From positions 1 through 64,000 of the forward strand of contig JBOEHJ010000082.1 of NCBI GenBank assembly GCA_050633905.1: a DNA stretch of 64,000 nt, in the 5' to 3' direction. The translations under genes were made by a program, and so were the position numbers. Of this stretch, positions 9,037-18,655 are shown piece after piece; position 1 is the first letter of the stretch, and each line of letters opens with the position of its first letter. The notes under the pieces are model-generated. The model saw only the letters and a program-made list of their open reading frames with translations. It searched no databases and was not told the origin of the DNA. This DNA comes from JANQPX01 sp050633905 (GTDB lineage Bacteria > Pseudomonadota > Alphaproteobacteria > Geminicoccales > Geminicoccaceae).

Positions 9037-9711
9037 CTATCCCGTTTCGATCGTATCCAACGTACCCAGCCGTGGACGGTGATGTGCACGTCGATAGAGT
9101 ACCTGTGATGCAACAATCAAACTGCTCAAAAAGGGTTCAAAGTCAAAGAAGACTTCAGAGATAATAGCGGTCTCGCCTTCGAGGACATTGAAGTCATCCG
9201 GCAGTGTTGCTGAACCACCCTCGGTGCCAATCTCACTCGATGCCGAAAAAGATCCGTCGCTCGTGCGTTGCCAGGCAATGGTTGCCCCATCGCCGTCATC
9301 GTTGATCACGGATGACACAACAACACGGCCGCGACCGGCTAGATCAAACGGTTCTGCAACCTGTCCCGCCGCATTGAAGATGTCGTCGAGATCAGACTCG
9401 CTGATCGTCTCGGCGCGTGCGACTAGGTCTGATATGGTGACCGCAACCCGATCGACCTTCTGATGAAGCAGGACGAAACGACCAAGCTCCGCACTTGCTA
9501 AAAGCATCAACAGCAGGACCGGCAGCGCAAGCGCAAACTCAACGGCAACATTCGCTCTGTCATTCCGAAGCGACCGCCAAACCTTATGGACCAAGAAAAA
9601 ACCACCGTAGCCAGGTTTCTTATCAGTCGGTTTGTTGATGAAGAGAAAAGAACGATGAAAAGATGATATCAGAGGTGCCAGCATCAAAGTTGCTCCATGA
9701 CCAGCCATCAA
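9037..9711 (-). CDS. TadE/TadG-like pilus assembly protein
   Basis: The 224-residue product has a single N-terminal membrane helix preceded by a TadE-type prepilin-like motif ('NVAVEFALALPVLLLMLLASAELGRF'). A moderately acidic periplasmic part follows. It has TadE-domain architecture but is far shorter than a full TadG with its von Willebrand domain. Its ATG overlaps the stop of the upstream tadE gene (9708-9711), showing translational coupling in a two-gene unit. It is probably a minor pseudopilin of the Flp pilus. The N-terminal ~45 residues before the helix are longer than usual, so a later start is possible. Confidence 0.75.
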   Translation of the reverse strand: MMAGHGATLMLAPLISSFHRSFLFINKPTDKKPGYGGFFLVHKVWRSLRNDRANVAVEFALALPVLLLMLLASAELGRFVLLHQKVDRVAVTISDLVARAETISESDLDDIFNAAGQVAEPFDLAGRGRVVVSSVINDDGDGATIAWQRTSDGSFSASSEIGTEGGSATLPDDFNVLEGETAIISEVFFDFEPFLSSLIVASQVLYRRAHHRPRLGTLDTIETG

Positions 9712-10319
9712 CTCCCAAATGGTTCATTTCTTACGGCAATGCTCGCATCCAATGCGACCTCATCACCGAAGAAAGGCTGAAACAGGGGTATCATAATCTG
9801 CCAATCGTAACTTAATCGATAAACTACGACGTCGCCTGGCCCACCTAAGCCAGCGACTCCCATATCTTCATCCCATGCTCCATTGCCATTGATATCGTCG
9901 AACACCTCACCTGTGTTGTAGGCGCCATCGCCATTTTCATCGGTGAAAGGTTCAGGCTGTCCTACATCACTAAAGGTTTCATAAACCAGTGTTTCAACAT
10001 CAAGCTCATCGACATCAATCACACCAAAAGTATTTTCTTCAATAATAGTGAGAATAGTCTCTTCACGCCCATTCCCCTCCTCGGTCGCGCCGGTAATACC
10101 ATATCTCGACGCTTCACGGGCGCCACCTTCAAGCAAGGTCTGCGCGAAAAGAACGCCTGAAAACTCAAGGATGCCACAAAGCATGCCGAGGAGAATTGGC
10201 GCGATCAGGGCGAACTCGACCATGGCCTGGCCGGCAGAGCAGCGCAGCACGGACCATCGTTGACCGAATTCGCATTTTACGCGCGAAAGTTGATATTTAC
10301 TCAATAAATTCATTGCCAT
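9708..10319 (-). CDS. tadE: TadE-like minor pseudopilin
   Basis: The 203-residue product has the TadE signature 'AGQAMVEFALIAPILLGMLCGILEFSGVLFAQ' (described here by positions 30-61): a Glu after the processing site, followed by a hydrophobic helix. Then comes the conserved 'LLEGGAREASRYGITG' and a periplasmic domain. Two Asp/Asn-rich loops, 'DENGDGAYNTGE' and 'DINGNGAWDED', look like EF-hand or dockerin-type calcium loops. The C-terminus 'YRLSYDWQIMIPLFQPFFG' is typical of alphaproteobacterial TadE. It begins 65 bp from the divergent tadD start, so the two share a promoter region. Confidence 0.88.
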   Translation of the reverse strand: MAMNLLSKYQLSRVKCEFGQRWSVLRCSAGQAMVEFALIAPILLGMLCGILEFSGVLFAQTLLEGGAREASRYGITGATEEGNGREETILTIIEENTFGVIDVDELDVETLVYETFSDVGQPEPFTDENGDGAYNTGEVFDDINGNGAWDEDMGVAGLGGPGDVVVYRLSYDWQIMIPLFQPFFGDEVALDASIAVRNEPFGS

Positions 10320-10384
10320 TTACCATTTAGAAAGGATAAAGCCTCACGATATGATCAGCTTTTGGTTGAAAAGGAGAGTTTTCT

Positions 10385-11560
10385 ATGAACACTAAACTTC
10401 GATCGCACTGGAATTTTTCGACCCTTGCGATCGGGCTGGCCATGTTCGTGTCTGCCTGCGCACCCAACAGCGTCTTGACTCCGGCACAACCAAGACTTGA
10501 TGAGTCCTTGGCAAACGCCGAACAAGAGAGTGGGCGCTATGGAACGCTTTTGCGGCTGGCTTCGTCGACGCGAACAGCTGGCGATCCGGCGGCTGCCGTC
10601 AATATGTATCAACAGGCTATCGCCCTGGAACGTGGGCGGCCGGAAGCCTATACCCTCCTTGGAGATACACTGGTTGAGCTTGAAGCCTACGATGAGGCTG
10701 CTGAGATCTATCAGCTGAGCCTGCAAAGAAATGAGAGCAGTCTGACCGCACGGCTGGGCTATGCCAGAGTCCTCCTCGCGCTCCAACGCCCTGAAGCAGC
10801 GATCCCTCATTACGAAACAACTTTGAAGGGTAATTCGGATAACCTTCAGGCCTTCAATGGGTTGGGCGTCGCCTACGATCTCATTGGTGAGCACCAAACG
10901 GCACAAAAAGTCTATCGTGATGGCCTCGCGATCGCGCCTGACAGCATGTTGCTGCGCAATAATCTGGGACTGTCGCTCGCTCTGGCAGGCGACCATGAGG
11001 ATGCTATCTCTTTGTTGCGGATCGTGGCGGACGAACCCGGTGCTGGCGCGCGCAATCGCCAAAATTTGGCGCTCGCTTACGGATTGGCAGGCGATCTGGC
11101 GTCCGCGGAGCGCATAAGCCGTTTGGATCTCGACGAGGATTCGGTGCAGAGCAATGTCGCTTATTTCGCTACACTGGCAGCCATAGATGATCAGCGAAAA
11201 CGGTCGGCCGCGCTGGGCACTCATACTGAAAAGGGTACTGACAAGAAGAACAATGCTGAATTGCAACAACGTCTCACGGCTTTGGCATTGGGTGGAGAGG
11301 GGCTCGAGCTCTCGCTCATGCCGACAGGACGTTGGTTTTTGAATCTTGGTGAGTTCAACAGTCGAGATCGTGTTGCGTCCGCTTGGCGTGAGATGCGTCA
11401 ACGGCATCAAGACGTCCTTGGCGAACTCGACAGGCTGGCCGGCACAGAACAGGGTTCGCAGCCCCTTCTCGTCGGTCCTCTGACAACCGCGAAGACCGCG
11501 GAGCAGCTCTGCGGAACTCTTGAAGGGCGAGGACAAACTTGTAGGGCCTTGGCTCTTTAA
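10385..11560 (+). CDS. tadD: TadD-like TPR lipoprotein with C-terminal SPOR-like domain
   Basis: The start ATG has AAAGGAGAG upstream. A lipoprotein signal ends in FVSAC (Cys25). Residues ~50-250 contain several tetratricopeptide repeats ('AAAVNMYQQAIALERGRPEAYT', 'DNLQAFNGLGVAYDLIGEHQ', 'SMLLRNNLGLSLALAGDHEDA'), as in TadD, the outer-membrane pilotin-like factor of Flp pilus assembly. The last ~75 residues ('WFLNLGEFNSRDRVASAWREM' region, 'QPLLVGPLTTAKTAEQLC') resemble a SPOR peptidoglycan-binding fold. It is divergent from tadE and separated from tadC by 1.7 kb. Placement within the pilus locus supports the call. Confidence 0.88.
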   Translation: MNTKLRSHWNFSTLAIGLAMFVSACAPNSVLTPAQPRLDESLANAEQESGRYGTLLRLASSTRTAGDPAAAVNMYQQAIALERGRPEAYTLLGDTLVELEAYDEAAEIYQLSLQRNESSLTARLGYARVLLALQRPEAAIPHYETTLKGNSDNLQAFNGLGVAYDLIGEHQTAQKVYRDGLAIAPDSMLLRNNLGLSLALAGDHEDAISLLRIVADEPGAGARNRQNLALAYGLAGDLASAERISRLDLDEDSVQSNVAYFATLAAIDDQRKRSAALGTHTEKGTDKKNNAELQQRLTALALGGEGLELSLMPTGRWFLNLGEFNSRDRVASAWREMRQRHQDVLGELDRLAGTEQGSQPLLVGPLTTAKTAEQLCGTLEGRGQTCRALAL

Positions 11561-13249
11561 GAAGGAACGTTGAAGCATGACGCTAGCCCTCTCAACATCA
11601 AGAGCAACGGCCGTCCAAGGCAACGTGAAAGGCTGGCCGTTGAGGAGAGGGCTGGCCTGCACTGGGGATTGTGGATGCAAGTCTTACCCAAGCCATGTTT
11701 ATGAGCTTGATCATCAATCACTATCCAAGAGTTATCTGACTACCCATGAGCCGGGTTGAGCACAAATTTGTGTTCGGGTTCATAAGGCAACATGGTCCAT
11801 GGTTGCTTAGGTTGGCTCGCCATTGGCCTTTGCTTCCCTCAGTCATCTGACCGAGCCAATTGATGCTGTTCCGGGGCACCAATATCGCTCCATTGATTCG
11901 ACCAGCTTGACATCTTGGTGAGTGCTGCTTCGCGCATTGGGGTTCTCCTGGTCTTGTTCGTCCAAAACTGGAACGTTGCGAAGATGCCGTCGATTTGATT
12001 GGCGCGCCAATCATGCTGCCAGTGCTTGACAAAAAGTTGTGGAAGATGAGCAGGGCTTAGTGATTTATAGCCAGATAAGGGTTCATCTTCTCTTAATCTG
12101 CACCATACTTGGCGACAAAAAACTCTAAGGCTTCATCGATACCTGTTCGATTTTTATCCTTGTCCGTTTGATGAAGATTACTCCTTTCTTTTTTGAACCA
12201 AGCTCTGAAGATATTTCCCAATGTTGGCCATCTCTAAGTGCGTACTAGCGATGTTGGCGAGCGACCGGCGAAATATTCTCGACTGACCTCTAAGAACACG
12301 GCGCGCCATTGCCGATCGGCAGAAGTTTTTCCTACCGTTCACATCAGCATTCATCAGCTGAGTTGAACATCTATCGCCCATTGAGATGCTCATTCGCGCT
12401 GAGGGCACTGACCCTCATGCTCAAGAATTGGGCTGACATTGACACTATCTTCCCAAAATAGGCACAGCGCTTTGCCGATAAACTGCTCCCTTGCCAGCGC
12501 TTGCTCTTATTCTGCGAGGTCTCCATAGGCCATGGGATCGTCGTTGAGCAAAGTCCACTGCTTTCAGGCCCAAAAGAATGCTCAAGGTCTGCGCAAACTA
12601 CTTGGTCAAAGCGCCTTTCAAATAGAACCTGCACAACACCCCCTCGACATTCCTGGTGCACTGCAAATCAACCTGACACGTCACTGACATGAAACGGGTG
12701 TCAGGCATGTTACGAGCGCCGCGGCACCAAACGCCCGACCGCTGCAACTAGATCGGAACGATGCTGGTCTGGATTTAATGCTCCAATTCATGACCGTTGC
12801 GCAGAATACGTTTGCGGCGCTGATCAGCGACCAGATCAGCGTGGTCTTACAAGAAAGACACCAAACATCACTTGAAAGGCTCACATCAACAAACGCTGCG
12901 CTCCTTACCAAAGAACGCCAAGCAACTTCGTTGCTTTTACCTGAATCAGAAATGTTCCAGCACAATTCAAGGGGCCTGACTTCCAATGTCGTCTAGATTC
13001 TTAAAACCCATCGCTTTGGAACGTTCCCCTGCTTGATACAACTATTATCCGATCACAAAAAGGATTCTATTCATATCCTTTGCCTTCTCTACTCTGAAGA
13101 AGATAAGAATTGATAAAGCTAATATTCATTGCTTGAGCAGAATCAATTGATACATTCTTGATAAAATTCTCTGTTCTCAAGAGACGAATAATACCCTAGC
13201 AAACTCAAAAAAATCATCACTATTGAATAGTAATGTTTTATGAGAATAT
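11561..13249. other. 1.7 kb stretch without a recognisable gene inside the tad locus
   Basis: No open frame here shows family motifs, and base usage becomes AT-rich towards 13,020-13,250. Right after tadD lies a 60-codon frame (11577-11759) overlapping a strong nested inverted repeat. A plus-strand frame at 12778-12996 ('FMTVAQNTFAALISDQISVVL') could be a helical remnant, perhaps phasin-like, and is open further upstream except for one stop. An 8-bp inverted repeat CCTGACAC/GTGTCAGG sits at 12672-12705. It may be decayed coding sequence or an inserted remnant. Confidence 0.5.
11585..11653 (+). other. Nested inverted repeat downstream of tadD
   Basis: The outer arms AGCCCTCTC (11585-11593) and GAGAGGGCT (11645-11653) pair perfectly over 9 bp. 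The inner arms AACGGCC (11606-11612) and GGCCGTT (11635-11641) pair over 7 bp. A transcript reading out of tadD would fold into a long interrupted hairpin. No T-run follows, so it is not a canonical rho-independent terminator; it could be an mRNA-stabilising 3' structure or a small RNA. Confidence 0.5.
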
Positions 13250-14224
13250 TTATGATAGATTATCCATTACGCTTATAATAGCAGGTCCAATCAAAACGAT
13301 AAATAGAACAGGTAAGATAAAAACAATCATAGGAACTGTCAGTGTCGCTGGCAGGCGCGCTGCTTTTTCTTCCGCTTTCAATAATCGTTGATCGCGGAAT
13401 TCATTAGCTAGAACCCTAAGTGATTGAGAAAGAGGCGTGCCGTATTTCTCCGTCTGAACCAACGTATTCACCACCCCACGTATGGCGCCGAGATTAGTCC
13501 GTCTGTTCAAATTCAATAGAGCCTGCCGTCGTTCCGGTAAAAAGCCCAGCTCGACGGAGGTCAGCTGCAATTCTTCTGCAAGTTCGGGACTGGCGTTGCC
13601 AATTTCCTTAGCCACGCGTTCGAGTCCAGCGTCCAGCGATAAACCTGATTCGGCACAGATGACAAGGAGGTCCAAACCATCTGGAAGCGCCTTGGAGAGC
13701 AGGACCTGACGTTTGGTTGCTGCATTTGAGATATAGAGATCGGGAGCGAGCAATCCAAATAGGGACATGCCGCACACGATCACAAGGTTGATTGCAGGTG
13801 CAAATTCTCCAATTTTAAAGAGATAAACAGATGTAAAAGCGGTAATCCCGAAAATAATCGGTGTGGCAACTTTAAAAAATAGAAACAACATGACAGCATC
13901 ACGCGATCGAAAACCTGCTTGTGAAAGTCGATCTTGAAGTTTGTCAAGTTGTTGATTCTGAGCGAGTTTCAGCGTCTTGCCAATACGCCGAGCAACACTT
14001 AATCCTTCGTTTCGCCGCCCGGCGCGTTGTGCTGGCTTTAACATCCCTGCTTTGAGTTCGGTACGCCTTTGAGTCACACGTTGTGTCCGCAACTCCATCG
14101 GGTTCCGCTCTACCAATCCGAACCAGATTGCAATTACTGTCGTAAATGCCATTGCTGACAAAAGCATAATCAATAGGCTGTCAGCCGTTAGCCCTAATGG
14201 TAGAAGCTCGTTCAGCGCGCTCAT
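13250..14224 (-). CDS. tadC: Flp pilus assembly inner-membrane platform protein TadC
   Basis: This type II secretion F-family platform protein of 324 residues has a membrane segment near residues 15-38, a cytoplasmic domain, two central hydrophobic segments (~110-165), the GspF-like helical domain ('LPDGLDLLVICAESGLSLD', 'QTEKYGTPLSQSLRVLANE') and a final hydrophobic anchor. It pairs with TadB to form the platform on which the CpaF ATPase acts. Its ATG overlaps the tadB stop (14221-14224). It is the last gene of the long minus-strand cpa/tad operon. Confidence 0.93.
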   Translation of the reverse strand: MSALNELLPLGLTADSLLIMLLSAMAFTTVIAIWFGLVERNPMELRTQRVTQRRTELKAGMLKPAQRAGRRNEGLSVARRIGKTLKLAQNQQLDKLQDRLSQAGFRSRDAVMLFLFFKVATPIIFGITAFTSVYLFKIGEFAPAINLVIVCGMSLFGLLAPDLYISNAATKRQVLLSKALPDGLDLLVICAESGLSLDAGLERVAKEIGNASPELAEELQLTSVELGFLPERRQALLNLNRRTNLGAIRGVVNTLVQTEKYGTPLSQSLRVLANEFRDQRLLKAEEKAARLPATLTVPMIVFILPVLFIVLIGPAIISVMDNLS

Positions 14225-15243
14225 ATTTCAAACCTGACCATTTTTGCCATGATGAACAGACCGATCAGCAAACTAGTCATACCAATTCCGATCATGATCC
14301 AACCTCTAGGATCTGTGAAAAGCGTACTCATATATCGAGGGTTAACAAACGAAATCACAGCACACATAATGAAGGGTAATGAACCAATAATCATTGCCGA
14401 TGCACGAGCCTCTGAGGACATTGCCTTAACTTTAAGGCGCATCTGCTCTCGGCGACGAACCATATTTGACAGATTTTCCAAGATTTCAGCAAGATTGCCT
14501 CCAGTTTCTTGCTGGATAGACATACTGATGACCAAGAAATTGAATTCAGCAATTTGCAGTCTCTTTGCTGTCGACCACATAGCCTCATCCATTGAGACGC
14601 CAATACCCATTTGGTCGCCTATGCGTTGAAATTCGGGGCCAACCGGTTCTTGGATCTCCTCAGCAATGGTTTTGATCGTTTCTGCAACTGGGAGTCCTGA
14701 TCGAACGCCTCGGACAATGAGATCCAATGCCTCCGGCAAAAGCGCAGCGAATTTCTTCGTCCGCTTTGAAATCTGACGACCCACAATAAAATGAGGTAAA
14801 CCAAACCCGATGATCGTACCGGTCAAGAAACTGACAATTGGCGATAGATCTAGTAATAGCCAAACCGCACCCGCTGTTAAGATCCAGAGACCTGCACAGA
14901 TAAGAAGGTAATCGCCAATGCGAAGAGGCCAACCGCTTCTTTCCAAACGTTGACGCAGAAGGCCAACATTGGGAAGAAAACCTTTGATGAGACGATCGAC
15001 AGCAACAATGTTACTGTCGGATCTGTTACGCCTTAGGGTCTCCGTGGGCTCGATAGCACTATTGGTTTGTCCAGTTCTAGGGTCAACAATTTGATCTATT
15101 CTTTGTTGCAGGCGTTTGCCATCTCCACCGATAATGTCAAAGCCTACCAGAATTAATAGTAAAAATAAAAATGTTCCCGCGCCAAGAATTACCATCAATG
15201 ACACATCGGAATTTGTGTTTAGAATGTCAAAGAATTGTGTCAT
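14221..15243 (-). CDS. tadB: Flp pilus assembly inner-membrane platform protein TadB
   Basis: This paralogue of TadC has 340 residues, with an N-terminal membrane segment (~17-38), a pair of hydrophobic segments at ~110-150, the F domain ('LPEALDLIVRGVRSGLPVAE', 'SIQQETGGNLAEILENLSNM') and C-terminal membrane helices (~275-330). It is part of the inner-membrane platform for Flp pilus extrusion. Four-base overlaps with both cpaF upstream and tadC downstream indicate coupled translation in the operon. Confidence 0.94.
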   Translation of the reverse strand: MTQFFDILNTNSDVSLMVILGAGTFLFLLLILVGFDIIGGDGKRLQQRIDQIVDPRTGQTNSAIEPTETLRRNRSDSNIVAVDRLIKGFLPNVGLLRQRLERSGWPLRIGDYLLICAGLWILTAGAVWLLLDLSPIVSFLTGTIIGFGLPHFIVGRQISKRTKKFAALLPEALDLIVRGVRSGLPVAETIKTIAEEIQEPVGPEFQRIGDQMGIGVSMDEAMWSTAKRLQIAEFNFLVISMSIQQETGGNLAEILENLSNMVRRREQMRLKVKAMSSEARASAMIIGSLPFIMCAVISFVNPRYMSTLFTDPRGWIMIGIGMTSLLIGLFIMAKMVRFEI

Positions 15244-16667
15244 GACATCATCGCCTGCTGCAATGTCCGATCAAGGCCAAAATAGGCTGCCCGTTTAATA
15301 AAATGAGGCCGAACACCACTAGACTTATATTGACCTTTTAGTGTGCCGTCACGATTTTCTCCTTCGTATTCGTATACAAAGAGGTCCTGCGTTGTGACAA
15401 CATCGCCCTCCATACCAATGAGTTCGGTTACATGAGTAACCCGGCGAACACCATCGCGCATCCTTGAGACCTGCACAATCAGATTAACAGCACCGACAAT
15501 TTGAGTGCGAACAGCCTTGCCGGTAAGATTGACGCCGGCCATCCCGATCATATTCTCCAGCCTTGTCAACGCTTCCCTTGGATTGTTGGCATGGAGAGTA
15601 CACATCGAGCCGTCATGCCCCGTGTTCATTGCCTGAAGCATGTCGAGTGCTTCAGCACCTCGCACTTCGCCGCAAATGATGCGATCTGGGCGCATGCGCA
15701 AAGCATTCTTGACAAGATCGCGCATGTTTATTTCACCGGTGCCCTCCAAGTTGGGAGGCCTGGTTTCCAATCGAACGACATGAGGTTGTTGCAATTGGAG
15801 CTCAGCTGCATCTTCGATCGTAACGACTCGATCACCTTGATCAATGAGTTGCGACATCGCATTCAGCATGGTCGTCTTGCCAGACCCGGTGCCGCCTGAG
15901 ATGACGACATTTAGACCGCAAGCCGAAGCGATCTTCAGAACCTTCGCCAAATTCTCGGAGATATTGTTCTGTCGCTCCATGACATCGAGCGTGATGCTTT
16001 TCTTCGAAAATTTTCTGATCGAAATTGAACAACCATCGATGGCCAATGGTGGGGCAATGACGTTGACCCGAGAACCATCTGGGAGTCTGGCATCTGCAAT
16101 TGGACATGTCTCATCAACACGGCGTCCCACACGTGTCACGATGCGCTGAGCGATATTCATCACATGGGCGTTATCTCGAAAACGAACATCCGTGAGTTCT
16201 AGCTTCCCTTTACGTTCAACATAGACCTGACTGGGCCCATTAATCATAATATCGTTGATGCTCTCATCAGCTAGGAGAGGCTCCAAGGGGCCGAGACCAA
16301 CCATGTCATCAACGAGGGTAATCGTGAGTTCTTGCTGTTCTCGGCTGGTCACTGAAAGTTTATCTTCAGTAACAATTTCACCGATTAATTCAGCAATCTG
16401 TCGTTGAAGTTCTTCTCTTGGTAGTTTTGCTGCCGCACTGGCATCAATACGTTCGAGCAGTCCGGTCTGGATACGTTCAAAGACTGCCTTCGCAGCAGCT
16501 GCCCTTTTATTTCGAGCAGCTATATTGTCAGGTCCCTTTGCAGGGCGGTTCACTTTCGTGGGCACCGCCTCTGAACTACCTGGGCTTTCACCGCCATTGC
16601 CAGGCGCTTCTACCTCTTCTGGCAATTCGGTTGCTGAGGAATCGGTTTGTAAACGTCGACCGAACAT
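15240..16667 (-). CDS. cpaF: Pilus assembly secretion ATPase CpaF/TadA
   Basis: This hexameric type II/IV secretion ATPase powers Flp pilus biogenesis. It has 475 residues. A low-complexity N-terminal ~55 residues is followed by the N-terminal domain of the family ('GLGPLEPLLADESINDIMIN', 'IVTRVGRRVDETCPIADARL'). The Walker A is GGTGSGKTT at residues 258-266. The Asp box/Walker B region includes 'RMRPDRIICGEVRGAEALD', and the His box 'GHDGSMCTLHANNPREAL' is intact. It lies between cpaE and tadB in the operon. Confidence 0.96.
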   Translation of the reverse strand: MFGRRLQTDSSATELPEEVEAPGNGGESPGSSEAVPTKVNRPAKGPDNIAARNKRAAAAKAVFERIQTGLLERIDASAAAKLPREELQRQIAELIGEIVTEDKLSVTSREQQELTITLVDDMVGLGPLEPLLADESINDIMINGPSQVYVERKGKLELTDVRFRDNAHVMNIAQRIVTRVGRRVDETCPIADARLPDGSRVNVIAPPLAIDGCSISIRKFSKKSITLDVMERQNNISENLAKVLKIASACGLNVVISGGTGSGKTTMLNAMSQLIDQGDRVVTIEDAAELQLQQPHVVRLETRPPNLEGTGEINMRDLVKNALRMRPDRIICGEVRGAEALDMLQAMNTGHDGSMCTLHANNPREALTRLENMIGMAGVNLTGKAVRTQIVGAVNLIVQVSRMRDGVRRVTHVTELIGMEGDVVTTQDLFVYEYEGENRDGTLKGQYKSSGVRPHFIKRAAYFGLDRTLQQAMMS

Positions 16668-16675
16668 TGCTACCT

Positions 16676-17893
16676 CTATGTTTTGCTAAGAATTTTTTTC
16701 CATAGACCTGTCCGAGATATCTCGGCACCAGCCGCCGGTCCGCAGAGGCGATCTGCTATTTCAGCAATGCCCTTAGCCACCATTCCTTTGCCCGCAGCGA
16801 CGGGCTGACCAAAGTTCGTGGAAGTTGCCACCGTCTTGGCATCAAACGGTAGAACAAAGTCAACTTTTCGGCCGATCCCTTTCTCAAATTCCGATCTCGG
16901 CATTTCCCCTTGCTTATGCTCACCTGCACGATTTGCGACAGCGATGATATTGCAAGAGGCATTGAGGTTTGGGAGCATGTTGATGGTTCGCATCGTATCA
17001 CGCATGCCTGCGAGCGAGAAATCTGACACCATGACAAGATCAGTTGCAGACTCCAGGACTTGATGTGTACTTGGTGCTGTATTGCGTGGAACGTCAATGA
17101 CCACGTAATGGAACTTGCTTCTAAGTTCGTTGATAAGAAGTTCGACGGCGCTAAAGTCAAGCAATAGCGTTTCATCTGGGTTTTCTTCGGCACTCATTAC
17201 AAACAAGCGATCTGAGTGCTGAGTCATCGCCCGTTCCATAAATAGACTGTCAATCCGATCGGGATTTTCCAGTGCCTCTCTGAGTCCATGGCTTGGCTCG
17301 ATGTCGAGAGACAATGCTACGGTACCAAACTGAAGATCGAGATCAACCAGGGCCACGCGGCGGCGCCTCTGCTGTGCGACGATCCAGGCAATGTTGGTTG
17401 CTAATGTGGTTGCTCCGGCACCGCCTCTTGCACCCATGACCGCGACGAGCTTACCAAGTTTGCTATTTGACCTGGCTGTGTCCGCATGATCTGCAACATT
17501 TGCGATCGCTCTTTGAAGCAATGATGGAGATAAAGGTTTGACCAAGTAATCAGCGACGCCATGATGTAAAAGGTCTCGAAAAAGACCACAGTCATTGCGC
17601 TCGCCGAGCGCAATGACTGTGACGCCAGGCTCACATACATTGGCAAGATTATCGATATCCGATAAGGGTAAGTCAGAACCGGTGATATCGATAATCAACA
17701 GTTTCGGCGATGGGTGGTCGCTTAGATACCGAACAGCGTCCTTGACAGCACCTTTGCGTATGGATGCGTGCGGCAGCATCATTTCACCAATGACCCTGTC
17801 AACGGCTGAATAGCTTTCTGAATCGTTACAAAATGCCAGAAAATGATCTTGGTTAGCTTTTACTTGCTCGGACGTTGCCATTGCGGTCGCCAT
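16676..17893 (-). CDS. cpaE: Pilus localisation protein CpaE/TadZ (receiver-like plus ParA-like ATPase)
   Basis: The 405-residue product has an N-terminal atypical response-regulator receiver (~15-130; 'KLLIIDITGSDLPLSDIDNL', 'HGVADYLVKPLSPSLLQRAI'). A MinD/ParA-type ATPase follows, with a deviant P-loop GARGGAGATT (154-163) and 'RRRVALVDLDLQFGTVALSLD'. CpaE/TadZ proteins mark the pole and recruit the pilus machinery. The start overlaps the cpaD stop at one base (17893). The receiver keeps an Asp in the beta-3 strand, but the phosphorylation set looks incomplete, as usual for the family. Confidence 0.93.
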   Translation of the reverse strand: MATAMATSEQVKANQDHFLAFCNDSESYSAVDRVIGEMMLPHASIRKGAVKDAVRYLSDHPSPKLLIIDITGSDLPLSDIDNLANVCEPGVTVIALGERNDCGLFRDLLHHGVADYLVKPLSPSLLQRAIANVADHADTARSNSKLGKLVAVMGARGGAGATTLATNIAWIVAQQRRRRVALVDLDLQFGTVALSLDIEPSHGLREALENPDRIDSLFMERAMTQHSDRLFVMSAEENPDETLLLDFSAVELLINELRSKFHYVVIDVPRNTAPSTHQVLESATDLVMVSDFSLAGMRDTMRTINMLPNLNASCNIIAVANRAGEHKQGEMPRSEFEKGIGRKVDFVLPFDAKTVATSTNFGQPVAAGKGMVAKGIAEIADRLCGPAAGAEISRTGLWKKILSKT

Positions 17894-18648
17894 TATTCTA
17901 TTCCCTCTTCCTGCAATTCAGGCAACTCAGACTCGCGATAACGGACAATACCTTCAGCCTGGTGAACGCCGTCGGCTGGTCCGAGCTTGCGCCCCTTAAC
18001 AAGGTCTCTTGGATTAGCAATCATCAGGCCAAGATTGGTTTCAGTCGCGCAGCCGAAATTGCTGTGTTCTTGATTGTGATAATCAAGACCGCTTTTGCGG
18101 CTCCAGTCTGGGCAAGGCGGCGTGGTCACAACATAGCGCTCAAGGATGACCTCGACCCGGCGATTCCTTGACCAAGATTTCTCTTGGTGGCCGGTCGAAG
18201 CCGGAAGGCTCTCGCCGTAGGCGCTGGCATGAATGCGCCCTTTCTCAAGGCCGCTTTGGACAAGAAATGCTTTGACACTGTCGATACGTCGAGCGGCAAG
18301 GTCGATATTGTAAACGTCAGTAGCCCGCTCGTCCGCGTGCCCTTCCAGGCGTATGCTGTCGTATGCTGTCGGATTGACTGTCTGCATGAACGTCATGAAT
18401 CGATCACGCTCATCAGCTCTGATGTGATCTCGATCTGTATCAAAGTAGATAATATGACGGTACTGGGCTTTATCGACTTCGAGCGCCTTGGGAGACCCCG
18501 CCGGCATCCAACCATGGACCATGTCTGCATTGCTGCCCACTGGAGCACAGGCACTGAGGCCGACAATCATCAAAGAGAATACCGGCACTAAAATCCGTCT
18601 CGCTACATTCTTGAGATGCGTTGATCGATATTCATACGGCTTCATCAT
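17893..18648 (-). CDS. cpaD: Pilus assembly lipoprotein CpaD, with OmpA-like region
   Basis: The lipobox is VGLSAC (Cys34). Residues ~70-175 carry an OmpA-like peptidoglycan-binding region ('RHIIYFDTDRDHIRADERDR', 'LEGHADERATDVYNIDLAAR', 'SRNRRVEVILERYV'). The C-terminus has the CpaD family signature 'CPDWSR', 'NFGCATETNLGLMIANPRDL' and 'GRKLGPADG'. CpaD is an outer-membrane lipoprotein needed for CpaC secretin assembly. It sits between cpaC (7-bp gap) and cpaE. The length is normal for the family. Confidence 0.93.
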   Translation of the reverse strand: MMKPYEYRSTHLKNVARRILVPVFSLMIVGLSACAPVGSNADMVHGWMPAGSPKALEVDKAQYRHIIYFDTDRDHIRADERDRFMTFMQTVNPTAYDSIRLEGHADERATDVYNIDLAARRIDSVKAFLVQSGLEKGRIHASAYGESLPASTGHQEKSWSRNRRVEVILERYVVTTPPCPDWSRKSGLDYHNQEHSNFGCATETNLGLMIANPRDLVKGRKLGPADGVHQAEGIVRYRESELPELQEEGIE

Positions 18649-18655
18649 TATTCTC

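Noticed and set aside
10355..11680. 441-codon open frame antisense to tadD
   Set aside because: It is a shadow of tadD: no family motif, and the sense strand has a signal peptide, TPRs and a Shine-Dalgarno.
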